From assembly GCA_027437055.1 (NCBI GenBank), contig DAIAOV010000013.1:1-45748 (forward strand): 45,748 nucleotides of DNA, written 5' to 3'. The position numbers and the translations under genes are program-made. The stretch's first letter is position 1. Each line of letters opens with the position of its first letter. The notes below the pieces were generated by a model, which searched no databases, was not told the origin of the DNA, and saw only the letters and a list, made by a program, of their open reading frames with translations. Source of the DNA: Legionella sp. Its GTDB lineage: Bacteria > Pseudomonadota > Gammaproteobacteria > Legionellales > Legionellaceae. Of the stretch, positions 26,159 through 35,200 are shown piece after piece.

Positions 26159-27001
26159 TCAATTTCTTACATAATTTTGTGCGTAGTAGACATTATGTTG
26201 AATTAGAAATCGCTGACATAACAAAGGGGTATGCAAATATAAGTGGTGCAAATAAGCTTTTGTTAACTGCTGAGAGCACGTTGGGCATACACAAGTCGTA
26301 TCTACAGGTTCGAATTGCATGGCATAAATATCCTCAGTTAATTGAAGAATACCTTGTTGGCTAAACACCAAGCTCCGCATCGCCATGGCAGCCGGCGCAT
26401 CTGACTCTACCCATACCGTTCCTTCTTTTCTCAACTCATCCAGACTTTCCAGTTCACTGTGTCCAATAATATATAGAGGCAAAGCAGACCATCTTTCTAA
26501 TTGTTCTACTAAAATGTTAGCGGCACTCAAATGATTCTGGTTGAAATAGACACCGTGTATTCTTTGTAACTCTTGGATTGATACATCTTCTGCTGCTAAA
26601 AAGGGAATGATTGCATCATTCCAGTTATCCCAAAGCTGGGGAAATTCACGCATGATTTTAGAAGGTAAAAGTACCGCTCGAGGCTTGATATGCTGAATTA
26701 GTTCAGCTAATTGCTCATAACTTAACTTCAGTTTGCTCCCATCATAAGGTGAAGTCAGAGTAATAGTTCCCCCTTTCTTAGCAACACATTTCGTTGCATT
26801 AAGCACTACACTCCCAGACCATCCCATATACCGAGCTAAATCAGGAATTTTTTTTAATAAATCATAACCTGGTTTCAATAATAAAGAATCAAGATGAAAA
26901 CTCATCGTTTTTATCTTTACTTCTTGCCAATTATCCGCAGTAAGACATAAACCTGCATCCGAAGTCATTACAGGTATATAGTTCTGCTCTCTATCCAACA
27001 T
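26159..27001 (-). CDS. Degenerate tRNA-guanine transglycosylase (Tgt) homologue, probably not catalytic
   Basis: 280 residues, against about 370 for bacterial Tgt, but at the normal tgt position between queA and yajC. Kept features: FHLDSLLLKPGYDLLKK and DLARYMGWSG (the 'HL.LRPG...l...L..fM.W' region), a DGSKLKLS segment, and a C-terminal zinc site CVCPTC plus AYLHHLY and IQHNVYYAQN matching the CxCxxC-RAYLHHL-HNL.YY block of Tgt. Missing: the DSGGFQ motif with the general-base Asp (VLNATKC is found here), the GGLSVGE-like motif, and the FDCV.PTR nucleophile region. The frame is intact and the codons look normal, so it may be a retained non-catalytic paralogue, such as a partner or tRNA-binding protein. 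A true Tgt would have to be elsewhere. Start ATG 27001, 16 bases after queA. Confidence 0.72.
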   Translation of the reverse strand: MLDREQNYIPVMTSDAGLCLTADNWQEVKIKTMSFHLDSLLLKPGYDLLKKIPDLARYMGWSGSVVLNATKCVAKKGGTITLTSPYDGSKLKLSYEQLAELIQHIKPRAVLLPSKIMREFPQLWDNWNDAIIPFLAAEDVSIQELQRIHGVYFNQNHLSAANILVEQLERWSALPLYIIGHSELESLDELRKEGTVWVESDAPAAMAMRSLVFSQQGILQLTEDIYAMQFEPVDTTCVCPTCSQQLTKAYLHHLYLHTPLLCQRFLIQHNVYYAQNYVRN

Positions 27002-27017
27002 TCATTATCCCCCTGTC

Positions 27018-28031
27018 TTAAAGCAACAAACTGGTATCACCATAACTGAAGAAACGATATTTTTTATCTATTGCTTCTTGGTATAAAGCCATTGCTTCCT
27101 GATGACCAATAAACGCCGAAACTAACATTAATAAAGTAGACTCGGGTAAATGAAAATTAGTCATTAAACCATCGCAAATTTTAAATTGATAGCCGGGATA
27201 AATAAATATATCTGTATCGCGGCTGCAGGCAGTAAGTTGGCCATCGCGCACTGCACTTTCTAGACTACGTAATGCTGTTGTACCAACAGCAATCACTCTT
27301 TTTCCAGCAGCCTTGGTTGCCTTCACTGCAGCAACCAATTCAGGGCTGATGACAAAATACTCGCTATGCATTTTATGCTCTTTGATATTATCACAACGTA
27401 CTGGTCTAAACGTTCCGGCACCTACATGCAAAGTCACATAAGATCGATTGACTCCTTTTGCATCAAGACTGGATAAAACAGCGTCATCAAAATGAAGTCC
27501 AGCAGTTGGTGCTGCCACAGAACCAGCATATTTAGCATAAACGGTTTGATAGCGATCAGCATCTAATGATTCATCTTGTCTCGCGATATAAGGGGGCAGA
27601 GGAATATGACCTAAATGATTCAATAGTTCTAATACACTAATCGTAGTTTTACACAGAAACAAATCATCTTGTCTTTCTATAACTTCCAGCTGATTTCCTT
27701 GTTCTAATTGAATAATACCACCGACCTTTAAGGCTTTGCTGGCTTTGATATGAGCAAGAAAAGTAAATTCTCCGGTAACACGTTCTACTAATAACTCAAC
27801 TTTACCACCCGTTAGTTTTTGACCATAAAGTCGTGCTGGAATGACCTTAGTATCGTTCATCACTAATAAATCACCTGACTCTAAAAAATCAACAATCTCT
27901 TTAAATTGATAATGACCATGCTCTTTGGTCTTACGGTTATAACATAACAACCGCGAATCACTACGCTTATCTAAAGGGTATTGAGCAATCAACTCAGAAG
28001 GAAGATCAAAATAGAAGTCTTGTTTATTCAT
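27018..28031 (-). CDS. queA: S-adenosylmethionine:tRNA ribosyltransferase-isomerase QueA
   Basis: 337 residues from ATG 28031 (AGG 7 bases upstream; an upstream in-frame extension lacks a ribosome site). Visible family motifs: FDLPSELIAQYP at the start, MNDTKVIPARL, GSVAAPTAGLHF, YVTLHVGAGTFRPV and TNFHLPESTLLMLVSAF. It transfers and isomerises the ribosyl group of SAM onto preQ1-tRNA to form epoxyqueuosine. It is first gene of the queA-tgt-yajC-secDF order. A perfect TATAAT on the minus strand at 28059-28064 could be its -10, but no good -35 was seen. Confidence 0.95.
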   Translation of the reverse strand: MNKQDFYFDLPSELIAQYPLDKRSDSRLLCYNRKTKEHGHYQFKEIVDFLESGDLLVMNDTKVIPARLYGQKLTGGKVELLVERVTGEFTFLAHIKASKALKVGGIIQLEQGNQLEVIERQDDLFLCKTTISVLELLNHLGHIPLPPYIARQDESLDADRYQTVYAKYAGSVAAPTAGLHFDDAVLSSLDAKGVNRSYVTLHVGAGTFRPVRCDNIKEHKMHSEYFVISPELVAAVKATKAAGKRVIAVGTTALRSLESAVRDGQLTACSRDTDIFIYPGYQFKICDGLMTNFHLPESTLLMLVSAFIGHQEAMALYQEAIDKKYRFFSYGDTSLLL

Positions 28032-28219
28032 AACACAACCTGAAAATAAATTGATGGTATTATACATCAGAGTATTAAGATTAAACTAATTTCTTATAGG
28101 ATTGAACCCTCAGTGTTTATTGGATTGGGATCCAATAAAATATCAGAGATGCCTTAGTGAATTGTCCAATAGATGTGACGTTAAGTCTAATTTTTCTATT
28201 TATACCCAACTTAAATTAT

Positions 28220-31200
28220 TTAACCACCTGACAGTTTAGGATCAATTTTTTGTTGAGTGGGAGTTGATTCAAGCTCTTTCTCCTTCTGATCAAATAGCCT
28301 AACGTTGGTTTGAAAAATAGCGCCCTTAATGGCCTTTTTAGCCCTATCGGCTCCATTAAAAAAATCCCTACCTTCTTTTAAGTTATTATATTCTTTCTCA
28401 ATACAATGAGTTACTTCCTCAATTTTATTTCTTTGTATTTTATGTTCAGAGAGTAAGTTTAAAAAACGTTGATATTGCTCATCCAGTTTTATAAATTGTT
28501 CTATTCTGAGTTGTAGATACTCAAATAGATGCGGTTTTTTCGCTATCACCGCAGCATACTCCTTCAGTGCTGCCAATGCCTCCTGCCTACATTGATTATC
28601 AGAGTTTTCATTAATATGACTAATTTGTTCACTCAGCAAAGACATCTTTTGCTCTAAGAAATCCTCAATCAATTTAGCAATTAGGGGTTCATTCTGTTGC
28701 TTGGCATATTCCACCAGAGTTACTCCCCCTTCAACCGTATATATCGGGCTTGCACCATGCTGAAGCAGAGTAGCTACTGTGGCCGCATGGCCATTTTTAA
28801 TGGCCACAAAGGTTGCATTCAGGTTTAAAAGTACATCTTCATCATGATAATAAGCGTCTGGATTTGCATCGGCCTTAAGTAAGGCTTCAGCTATAGTTGC
28901 ATAACCTAGCCGCGCAGCGATACAAATAGCAGGCTCCCCATAATAATCACTACAAGCTTGAGCTGATGCGCCTATACTTAAAAAAAACTCAACCATATCC
29001 AATTGCTCATCATATATTGCATCAATTAACATAGCATTTTTGTCGCTTTCGGTACAGGTTGCCCCTTTTTCCAGTAATAAATTAATCATATCGAAATCAT
29101 GATTTTGAATGGCTAAAGTAAGAAAAGAAGTACCATCGATAGAAAGCCTATTGGGATCAGCTCCGGCATCAATTAACATTCCAGCAGCTTGTACATGTCC
29201 ATTTTTCACGGCCATGGCCAGTGGTGCATCACAACATTCACTGTCAGAATCAACTATAGCTCCTGCGGTGATCAGCGTGTCAATTAGATTGCAGTTACCA
29301 TTCTGTGCTGCCATATGGAGAGGGGAATAATTGACATCGTACATCGCTAAATTAACATCAGCTTTTTTAGCCAATAATAATGAAACTATTTTTTCTTTAT
29401 TTTCCTCTACGGCCCAAAATAAAGGAGTGCATCCATTATCAAGTCTTACATTAGGATCAGCCCCAGCGTCAAGAGCAGCCTCAACCAGATCATCGCGCTC
29501 GCCCTCTATTGCTGCAAAGAGAAAAGGACGGTTTAAAATTAGTTCCTCTGCCTTTTCTCTTGTCATGGGTATAACCACTGCATCCAAAATAAAAAAACTG
29601 TTTAGCAAGTTCTCTAATGAAATAGAAGAGTCTAAATCTTGACCTCTATCCACCATAAAATTTTTTAGATATTCAATTCTTAGCTGGCGAGCAGTATTGG
29701 AGGGATCTTCTTTAATAGAATCAATTCTCTTTTGAAATGCCTCTATTCGAAATTTTAGATATTGAGAAATAAGTTCTTCAATTTCTTCATTTCCATAGTG
29801 ATTGGTATGCTCTACCAAATTATATCCTTCAACAGTGAGGGAGAGATCAATATCGTGTCGCAGTAGCGTTCTTACTAATTCCGAATCCATTTCTTTAATG
29901 GCAATAAACAATGATTGTGTCGGCTCTGCTCCAGCCCGCATTAGTTCTTCTGTAATTTCTTTATATCCTTTTTTAAGTGCAATCCATAAAGGAGTATATC
30001 CCCGAGCGTTTACTTTATTAGGATCATGAAATTGCGCTAGTAAAGAGTGCACTTCACTCAGATCTCCTCGTTCTACAGCACCATGTAAACGTGAGCTTAA
30101 TTGCTCTCCAACAGCCCTCTGCTTACACAGTTTTTTTGTGTACTCTTGAGTATCTTTGAATGCTTGTTCCAAAATTAAATCAGGCCATTGTGTATCAATT
30201 TGTACCCCTTGCTCTTCAAAAATCTTTTTTATATGGGGTAGATTAAAAACATTCATTACTTCTAATAAACTATGAAAGCCATGACTGACATATAATGAAG
30301 CATACATTTTCAAAAAGTGATTAATATCTTGTGTGTTTGTGGAACGAGAGGGGTGTTGATCAAGATAAATCATGAGAAGAGCAGCTGCTTGATATGCATG
30401 ACCTGATATAGAAGCAATAAAAACAGAACGCTTATGGTTAAATTCATATGAGTCTTCCGAGGTAACATAAATATCGGGGCCTTTATTTTCCAAGGCATGT
30501 TCACTAAGTTCATCGGGAAAATTAGGCTGTCCTGAACGCATCATCCCCATATTTCGTGTATCTACTATTTCACTGTGATGGCCCATAGCTCGTTTATATT
30601 CGGAACTATATCCTTCTTTTCTATAACGCCCTCGTTGTTCCCACTCAGTAGAACCTTCCTTTAGTTTAGATTCCCGCTCAAACAGTTCTTCATGTTCTAG
30701 GTCATCCAAACTCAAAACAACAGAAATGGCTTCTTCAGGATTGGAAGCAAGTTTGGCATCATTACCTAAAATAGCGGCAGCTATTCTATTGACTGCCTCG
30801 ATAACGTCTTGTTGTATAGACTGCCCTTGGTATAAAGCAGCAACCCTATTTTCGAAAAAACGACGGCTGTAATTTCGATAGAGAGACACATCTTGCAATT
30901 CAGGTTGTACTTTCAAAATAGCAGAACAAACCTCCTCACCAAGATCTTTCTTACATTGCTCACATAGATTAGTAATGATTTCTATAGCTTGCTCATATTG
31001 GGTTTCCATGTATAAAGATCGACATAGAGTTAATTGTTGTTGTACATGCTCATTAGTTGAAGCATATTGTTGTAGCAACCCCAATGTTAGAAATAGATAT
31101 TCCGACATATCCAAATCAGGCGCTTGTACCGCTTGTCTAAACTCATCCAGTTTAATGTTTCCTGAAAATTTATTACTTGTTAAAGGATTAGGTACTTCTT

Positions 31201-31729
31201 TATAGGCAATATGAACATCGCCCGGGACAGGAACAAGCTCTGCATGTATAGCCAATTTCGATGAGAGATCAAGTAACGTATCCGGTATTTTTTCCATAAC
31301 TAATGTCATTATCCGCTGGCAATCAGTTTCAGGTAGATTGCTGCCATCATCCATTTGTAGAACTCTATTAATCAAGGCACGGCAGGTATTGTTTAACCAC
31401 TGATCTTCACTGTCATCCTCGCTATGAAGTGTGATATATGGAAGATAAAAAGAATCAACAGATTCACTTAGTAATGCTGGAGATAATACACTATCAATCA
31501 ATTTCCGATCATTTCCAATAAGACCAGTAATCAATAATATTTTATCTTTTTCATCTAACCGCTGTAAAAAAAGGGGCAGATCACCTGAATCATCACTGAG
31601 CATCTTTTCAAGGGAAGACCTTAATGAAACCACTTCGGCAAGTAAAGGATGTTTCTTATTCCTCTCTGCTAGAAAATTTTTATAATCATCAACAGAGCTC
31701 ACTGTTTGCAGTGCCACTTTAGCTTTCAT
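28220..31729 (-). CDS. Large ankyrin-repeat protein (1169 residues); candidate Dot/Icm effector
   Basis: ATG 31729 is chosen (GAGAGG 7 bases upstream; a GTG five codons earlier is rejected). Residues 1-540 have no recognised domain and are mainly helical. The first ankyrin block is about 545-640, followed by TVEGYNLVEH (~631) and a helical linker. A second block of about eight repeats (~733-1010; e.g. NGCTPLFWAVEENKEKIVSL) ends with TVEGGVTLVEY (~998) and another helical linker, so the block-plus-linker unit seems duplicated. The C-terminal ~150 residues are helical, with KEKELESTPTQ near the end, an acidic patch as in many secretion substrates. No signal peptide or membrane segment. The host target is unknown. 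Confidence 0.8.
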   Translation of the reverse strand: MKAKVALQTVSSVDDYKNFLAERNKKHPLLAEVVSLRSSLEKMLSDDSGDLPLFLQRLDEKDKILLITGLIGNDRKLIDSVLSPALLSESVDSFYLPYITLHSEDDSEDQWLNNTCRALINRVLQMDDGSNLPETDCQRIMTLVMEKIPDTLLDLSSKLAIHAELVPVPGDVHIAYKEVPNPLTSNKFSGNIKLDEFRQAVQAPDLDMSEYLFLTLGLLQQYASTNEHVQQQLTLCRSLYMETQYEQAIEIITNLCEQCKKDLGEEVCSAILKVQPELQDVSLYRNYSRRFFENRVAALYQGQSIQQDVIEAVNRIAAAILGNDAKLASNPEEAISVVLSLDDLEHEELFERESKLKEGSTEWEQRGRYRKEGYSSEYKRAMGHHSEIVDTRNMGMMRSGQPNFPDELSEHALENKGPDIYVTSEDSYEFNHKRSVFIASISGHAYQAAALLMIYLDQHPSRSTNTQDINHFLKMYASLYVSHGFHSLLEVMNVFNLPHIKKIFEEQGVQIDTQWPDLILEQAFKDTQEYTKKLCKQRAVGEQLSSRLHGAVERGDLSEVHSLLAQFHDPNKVNARGYTPLWIALKKGYKEITEELMRAGAEPTQSLFIAIKEMDSELVRTLLRHDIDLSLTVEGYNLVEHTNHYGNEEIEELISQYLKFRIEAFQKRIDSIKEDPSNTARQLRIEYLKNFMVDRGQDLDSSISLENLLNSFFILDAVVIPMTREKAEELILNRPFLFAAIEGERDDLVEAALDAGADPNVRLDNGCTPLFWAVEENKEKIVSLLLAKKADVNLAMYDVNYSPLHMAAQNGNCNLIDTLITAGAIVDSDSECCDAPLAMAVKNGHVQAAGMLIDAGADPNRLSIDGTSFLTLAIQNHDFDMINLLLEKGATCTESDKNAMLIDAIYDEQLDMVEFFLSIGASAQACSDYYGEPAICIAARLGYATIAEALLKADANPDAYYHDEDVLLNLNATFVAIKNGHAATVATLLQHGASPIYTVEGGVTLVEYAKQQNEPLIAKLIEDFLEQKMSLLSEQISHINENSDNQCRQEALAALKEYAAVIAKKPHLFEYLQLRIEQFIKLDEQYQRFLNLLSEHKIQRNKIEEVTHCIEKEYNNLKEGRDFFNGADRAKKAIKGAIFQTNVRLFDQKEKELESTPTQQKIDPKLSGG

Positions 31730-31845
31730 AATCAAGCCTCTCACTATAATTCACTAGTAAATAATAAAATTATAGTTTATCCATAACACATCTGCTGAGA
31801 AGACGAGTTATGGACAGTACATCGTTTCAGTTGGTCTTCAAGGAG

Positions 31846-32640
31846 TTAGGCAATAGAGCGAATAATTCCGCCTTCTACGCGTATTGCAGCACCATTGGTT
31901 GCAGAGGACAAAGGGCTACATAAAAACGCAACCATAGCAGCGACTTCTTCAGCAGCGGCGAAACGCTGTAACAAAGATGAGGGACGCATCGTCGTAAATA
32001 GCTCATTTTCTACTTGTTGCGGTGTTTTATTTTGTTCTTTACTGGCACTAGCAATAAACTCTTTAACCCCTTCAGTACTGGTTGGGCCAGGCAATACTGA
32101 GTTTACTGTAACCTTAGTGCCAATCGTCATTTCAGCAAGGCCTCGTGCTACAGCCAGTTGTGCTGTCTTAGTCATTCCATAATGAATCATTTCAGTGGGG
32201 ATTTGTAATCCTGACTCACTGGAAATAAAAATAATTCGTCCCCAATTTTTTTCAAACATAGAATTCAAATAGTGGCGACACAAACGTATCCCACTCATGA
32301 CATTAGCATTAAATAGCCGTAGCCAATCCTCATCGGAGATATCATTAAATTGTTTTACTTCATAAATGCCAAAATTATTAACAAGAATATCCACTGTAGG
32401 AATCTGCTCAATCACCGCATTAATGCCTTTTTTGTCACTTAAATCAGCAGGCACAGCAATCAGTTTTGCAGCAGGACAAGTTGATTTTATTTTTCTTATT
32501 GCCTCAGACACTCGCTCAGTTGTGCGACCATTGATGACTACGGTCGCCCCCTCCTCTGCAAGAAGTTGCGCAATAGCAAATCCTATCCCTGCCGTTGACC
32601 CTGTAACTAATGCTGTTTTGTTATTTAATTTCAAATCCAT
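31846..32640 (-). CDS. Short-chain dehydrogenase/reductase (SDR) oxidoreductase
   Basis: 264 residues. NAD(P)-binding TGSTAGIG (13-20), NNFG (89-92), catalytic Ser in FISSESG (S141) and YGMTK (Y154, K158), so a complete classical SDR tetrad with N112. R40 after the second beta strand (INGRTTER) hints at NADPH preference. The end has the family-typical ATNGAAIRVEGGI. The substrate cannot be assigned. AAGGA lies 7 bases before the ATG and a sigma70-like promoter is upstream. It is a monocistronic unit downstream of a repeat-bearing gap. Confidence 0.9.
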   Translation of the reverse strand: MDLKLNNKTALVTGSTAGIGFAIAQLLAEEGATVVINGRTTERVSEAIRKIKSTCPAAKLIAVPADLSDKKGINAVIEQIPTVDILVNNFGIYEVKQFNDISDEDWLRLFNANVMSGIRLCRHYLNSMFEKNWGRIIFISSESGLQIPTEMIHYGMTKTAQLAVARGLAEMTIGTKVTVNSVLPGPTSTEGVKEFIASASKEQNKTPQQVENELFTTMRPSSLLQRFAAAEEVAAMVAFLCSPLSSATNGAAIRVEGGIIRSIA

Positions 32641-32662
32641 GATTAAGTCCTTATAAGTAGAA

Positions 32663-32691
32663 TTTATCCCTAATTACTTCATGCAAGTCAA
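32663..32691 (-). promoter_or_regulatory. Predicted sigma70 promoter of the SDR gene
   Basis: On the minus strand: -35 TTGACT (5/6), spacer 17, -10 GATAAA (4/6), about 25 bases before the ATG. Confidence 0.45.
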
Positions 32692-32728
32692 ATGAACCTA
32701 TTTCTTAATAACGCTAATTTGTAAGTCG

Positions 32729-32926
32729 AGCAACCAATTGCCCGACATTGAGTTTCAACCTAACTCAACATTCATTGTTGACCCAGCCCAACTTGCAAAG
32801 ATTACGTTCAAAATCAATTTTAAACAATGCCTCTATCCTTATAAAGCCCCTCATTTTACCCACAGTAATTTCTAAATCAAACATTGTACCTATACCCAAG
32901 AGATCTTTCGTTCTCTTATGGGTACA
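32729..32926. repeat. Repeat fragment and stem-loop in the 636-bp gap before 33277
   Basis: The SDR-to-33277 gap has no credible gene. It holds the repeat core TTGCCCGACATTG (32738-32750) followed by TAACTCAACATTCATTGTTG, both shared with 44168-44214. A stem-loop at 32895-32926 pairs TACCCA with TGGGTA and AGAG with CTCT. The rest is AT-rich and leads into the promoter of the coiled-coil gene. Confidence 0.6.
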
Positions 32927-33034
32927 TAGAATTATTAATGGAAAAATTAATAACCATTTAAGAAAGCAATAAATCAAAAAACACAAATAAAAATCATTAT
33001 GATAAATAATGATAGTGTATTAACTTTTAAAAAT

Positions 33035-33087
33035 TTACAATATTGTAATGTTTCGTTAACAATTCCTTAACATTTGTCTGACATAAT
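33035..33087 (+). promoter_or_regulatory. Palindrome, PmrA-like box and -10 of the coiled-coil gene
   Basis: The perfect 14-bp palindrome TTACAATATTGTAA (33035-33048) is followed by GTTAA-CAATTCC-TTAA (TTAA at 33056 and 33067, 11-base period), then 11 bases to CATAAT (33082-33087). The box geometry is the same as before the genes at 20542 and 22110. It implies a leader of about 185 bases. The palindrome could be a second operator. Confidence 0.5.
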
Positions 33088-33276
33088 GGCCTCACTTTAA
33101 AACGCAAACATCGATTAAGGAGGAGAAGCTCATTGCTAATTGAATAAAAACAGGACTTATATTGCAATTCACTTTATCAAAAGCATTGCCCAAAGATCCT
33201 GAGTATTTTGGTTAACAGAAAGTTTAATAAGTACAAGTTAAGTTAATAATTTAAATTACCTGAGGAGTCACGAATC

Positions 33277-35094
33277 ATGGCGTTATCAGATGTTATTATC
33301 AGCGACCTAGTTCTAAAACAAACTAATGCGGCCATTAGCGAATCCAATTACCATGCCCTTCGCCAATACCTCCTGGAAAGGAAACCTTTATTAACCGTAA
33401 CCAATGCAATTAACTCCCTACTCTCTGAGCACATCAGTATAGAAAAACAAAAATACGTGCAACACTTTACCCAATTAGCTTGTGAGACTCAACAGACCAG
33501 TGATATTCAGGAAGCAAATGCTGATAAGCAAGAAAGAATGAACGATAATCTCTTACGAGAAAGCTATACTAAAGAATTACCTGTACTAGAACGAACGATG
33601 TCTCAATTGGAAATACAATGTCATTTCCAGCAAAACCATTTTGATCAATTACACCGTCAACGACAAGATTTAAAAATAAATCTTGAACAAGTAAATCAAG
33701 CAATGGATAGAAATCGTAATGAACGCTTCTTATTAAATAATCGCTATCATCATGCCATCGTATTACCGCAAGGTCATGTTCATACTCACCCTGATACTGT
33801 AATTTATCCCCAACCCTATCCAGGGACAGGTATTGTTCTTTCAGTGCAAGATCAAATCATATGGGATAGATTATTACATGAAGAAAATAGGCTGAATGCA
33901 GAGAGGCAACGATTAACTTACTTGATCGATTCGAGGGAAACAGAATATCAAAGAGAGGAACGAAAATTAAATGATTTACTTAAAGAAAAAAAATATACAG
34001 AGGATCGATATAGCGAGGTAAAAAGACAAATAGAAGTTGCTCTACCTAATAAGGAAAGAGAACGTCAAATAAGAAATCAAGAACGCTCTATCCGCGATAC
34101 AGCCAGACAAAGCTTTGATCCTAATCTCCAACAACTCTCTCCCAAAAATCAAGAAGCACTAAAGCAACTCATCGCAACACAAGATCACGCGCAGGAAAAC
34201 CAACGCAGCGAACTAATGAATCAAGTTATAAAAACAAGCTACTCTGTTTTTAGCAGTCAACTTGAATTAACACTACAGCAAGGTGGTGGTTCTAAAATTA
34301 GTTTCAGTGAACGCGAAGCACTGAAAACAATTATTGTTATGTTAAAAAATTACGCTGAAATGGAAGAAAAAGAACAAGTACTTAATGATTCATTGTATCA
34401 AGAGAAAGAAAAGTTACGTGTGTTAAAGCAAGAGTTGGCGGATAGTAATGAGCAATTGAAACGCTATATCACCTCCAAACCACAAATCATTAAAGAAAAC
34501 GAAAGGCTACAAGAAGAAAATAAGCAACTTGCTCTTGATAGTGAATCAGCCATTTTTCATAGAAATAATTCCTTTTACAGTTCACTTGCAGGTATAGGCT
34601 GTGGTCTTATCAGTGCTGGCATACTCAGCCTCACTCTAGTTAGCCCACTACTTCTTATTATTCCTGGAGCATTTGCTATAGTCGCTGTTGTTTCAACAGT
34701 TATTGCTATAGTCGCTCATTGTAAAAAATCGACTAATGATGAGCAAATCGAAAACAATAAGAAAACGATCAGCAATAATGAAGCAACTATCTTCAATGAA
34801 TGTAAAAAAGCCAATGATATTAGTGAAACAGTCATTCCTAGTATCAATACACAAATAGAGCAAGCAGAGAAGACTATTACACAATTAGAACAAGAACTTC
34901 AACAACAACACCAAGCAATGAGTCAAGTGTTACACAAAGCACGAAATGTGACCGGGGCCCAGAGCAAAAATAATGTCTTCTTTATCAGAACAGACAATAT
35001 TGATCCTCAGGTACATCCTTCTGCCCCAGTTTATGAAGAGCCAATAGAAAAAGTAGAAAACGATGTTGCAATGTGTAGTAATAGTTCATGGTAA
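33277..35094 (+). CDS. Coiled-coil protein with a membrane hairpin; candidate Dot/Icm effector
   Basis: 605 residues. Long coiled coils span roughly 60-145, 195-270 and 340-425, rich in Q, E, R and K. A short non-helical insert near 160-190 carries histidines and prolines (GHVHTHPDT, YPQPYPGTG). Two adjacent hydrophobic segments at about 434-481 (ISAGILSLTLVSPLLLIIPG; AFAIVAVVSTVIAIVAHC) form a probable hairpin, then another coiled coil (500-555). The tail contains EEPIEKVEND, an acidic block close to the C-terminus. GAGGAG lies 9 bases before the ATG. No catalytic motif was found; the architecture resembles SNARE-like or membrane-tethering Legionella effectors. Function inferred only. Confidence 0.75.
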   Translation: MALSDVIISDLVLKQTNAAISESNYHALRQYLLERKPLLTVTNAINSLLSEHISIEKQKYVQHFTQLACETQQTSDIQEANADKQERMNDNLLRESYTKELPVLERTMSQLEIQCHFQQNHFDQLHRQRQDLKINLEQVNQAMDRNRNERFLLNNRYHHAIVLPQGHVHTHPDTVIYPQPYPGTGIVLSVQDQIIWDRLLHEENRLNAERQRLTYLIDSRETEYQREERKLNDLLKEKKYTEDRYSEVKRQIEVALPNKERERQIRNQERSIRDTARQSFDPNLQQLSPKNQEALKQLIATQDHAQENQRSELMNQVIKTSYSVFSSQLELTLQQGGGSKISFSEREALKTIIVMLKNYAEMEEKEQVLNDSLYQEKEKLRVLKQELADSNEQLKRYITSKPQIIKENERLQEENKQLALDSESAIFHRNNSFYSSLAGIGCGLISAGILSLTLVSPLLLIIPGAFAIVAVVSTVIAIVAHCKKSTNDEQIENNKKTISNNEATIFNECKKANDISETVIPSINTQIEQAEKTITQLEQELQQQHQAMSQVLHKARNVTGAQSKNNVFFIRTDNIDPQVHPSAPVYEEPIEKVENDVAMCSNSSW

Positions 35095-35104
35095 TAAGGT
35101 ATAA

Positions 35105-35133
35105 ATGCAAAGGGTAGCTCATACCCTTTGCAT
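35105..35133. terminator. Strong stem-loop after the coiled-coil gene
   Basis: ATGCAAAGGGTA-GCTCA-TACCCTTTGCAT, a perfect 12-bp stem with a 5-base loop, 10 bases past the stop codon. No T-run follows; it may protect the 3' end or separate this gene from the one at 35201. Confidence 0.55.
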
Positions 35134-35200
35134 ATAAATGAAAGAATCTAATAATAGCCGTACGTAATAATACAGTTAGATTTTGAATAGGAATGGCATT

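Noticed and set aside
26159-27001. Frameshift explanation for the short Tgt homologue
   Set aside because: The homologous segments at both ends are in one frame and the middle has no stop codons, so divergence or internal deletion fits better than a frameshift.
28032-28067. 12-codon N-terminal extension of QueA
   Set aside because: The family starts at MNKQDFYFDLP, and AGG lies 7 bases before that ATG.
32748-32986. Overlapping short open frames on both strands in the gap before 33277
   Set aside because: No plausible start signals, no family resemblance, and they overlap repeat and stem-loop sequence.
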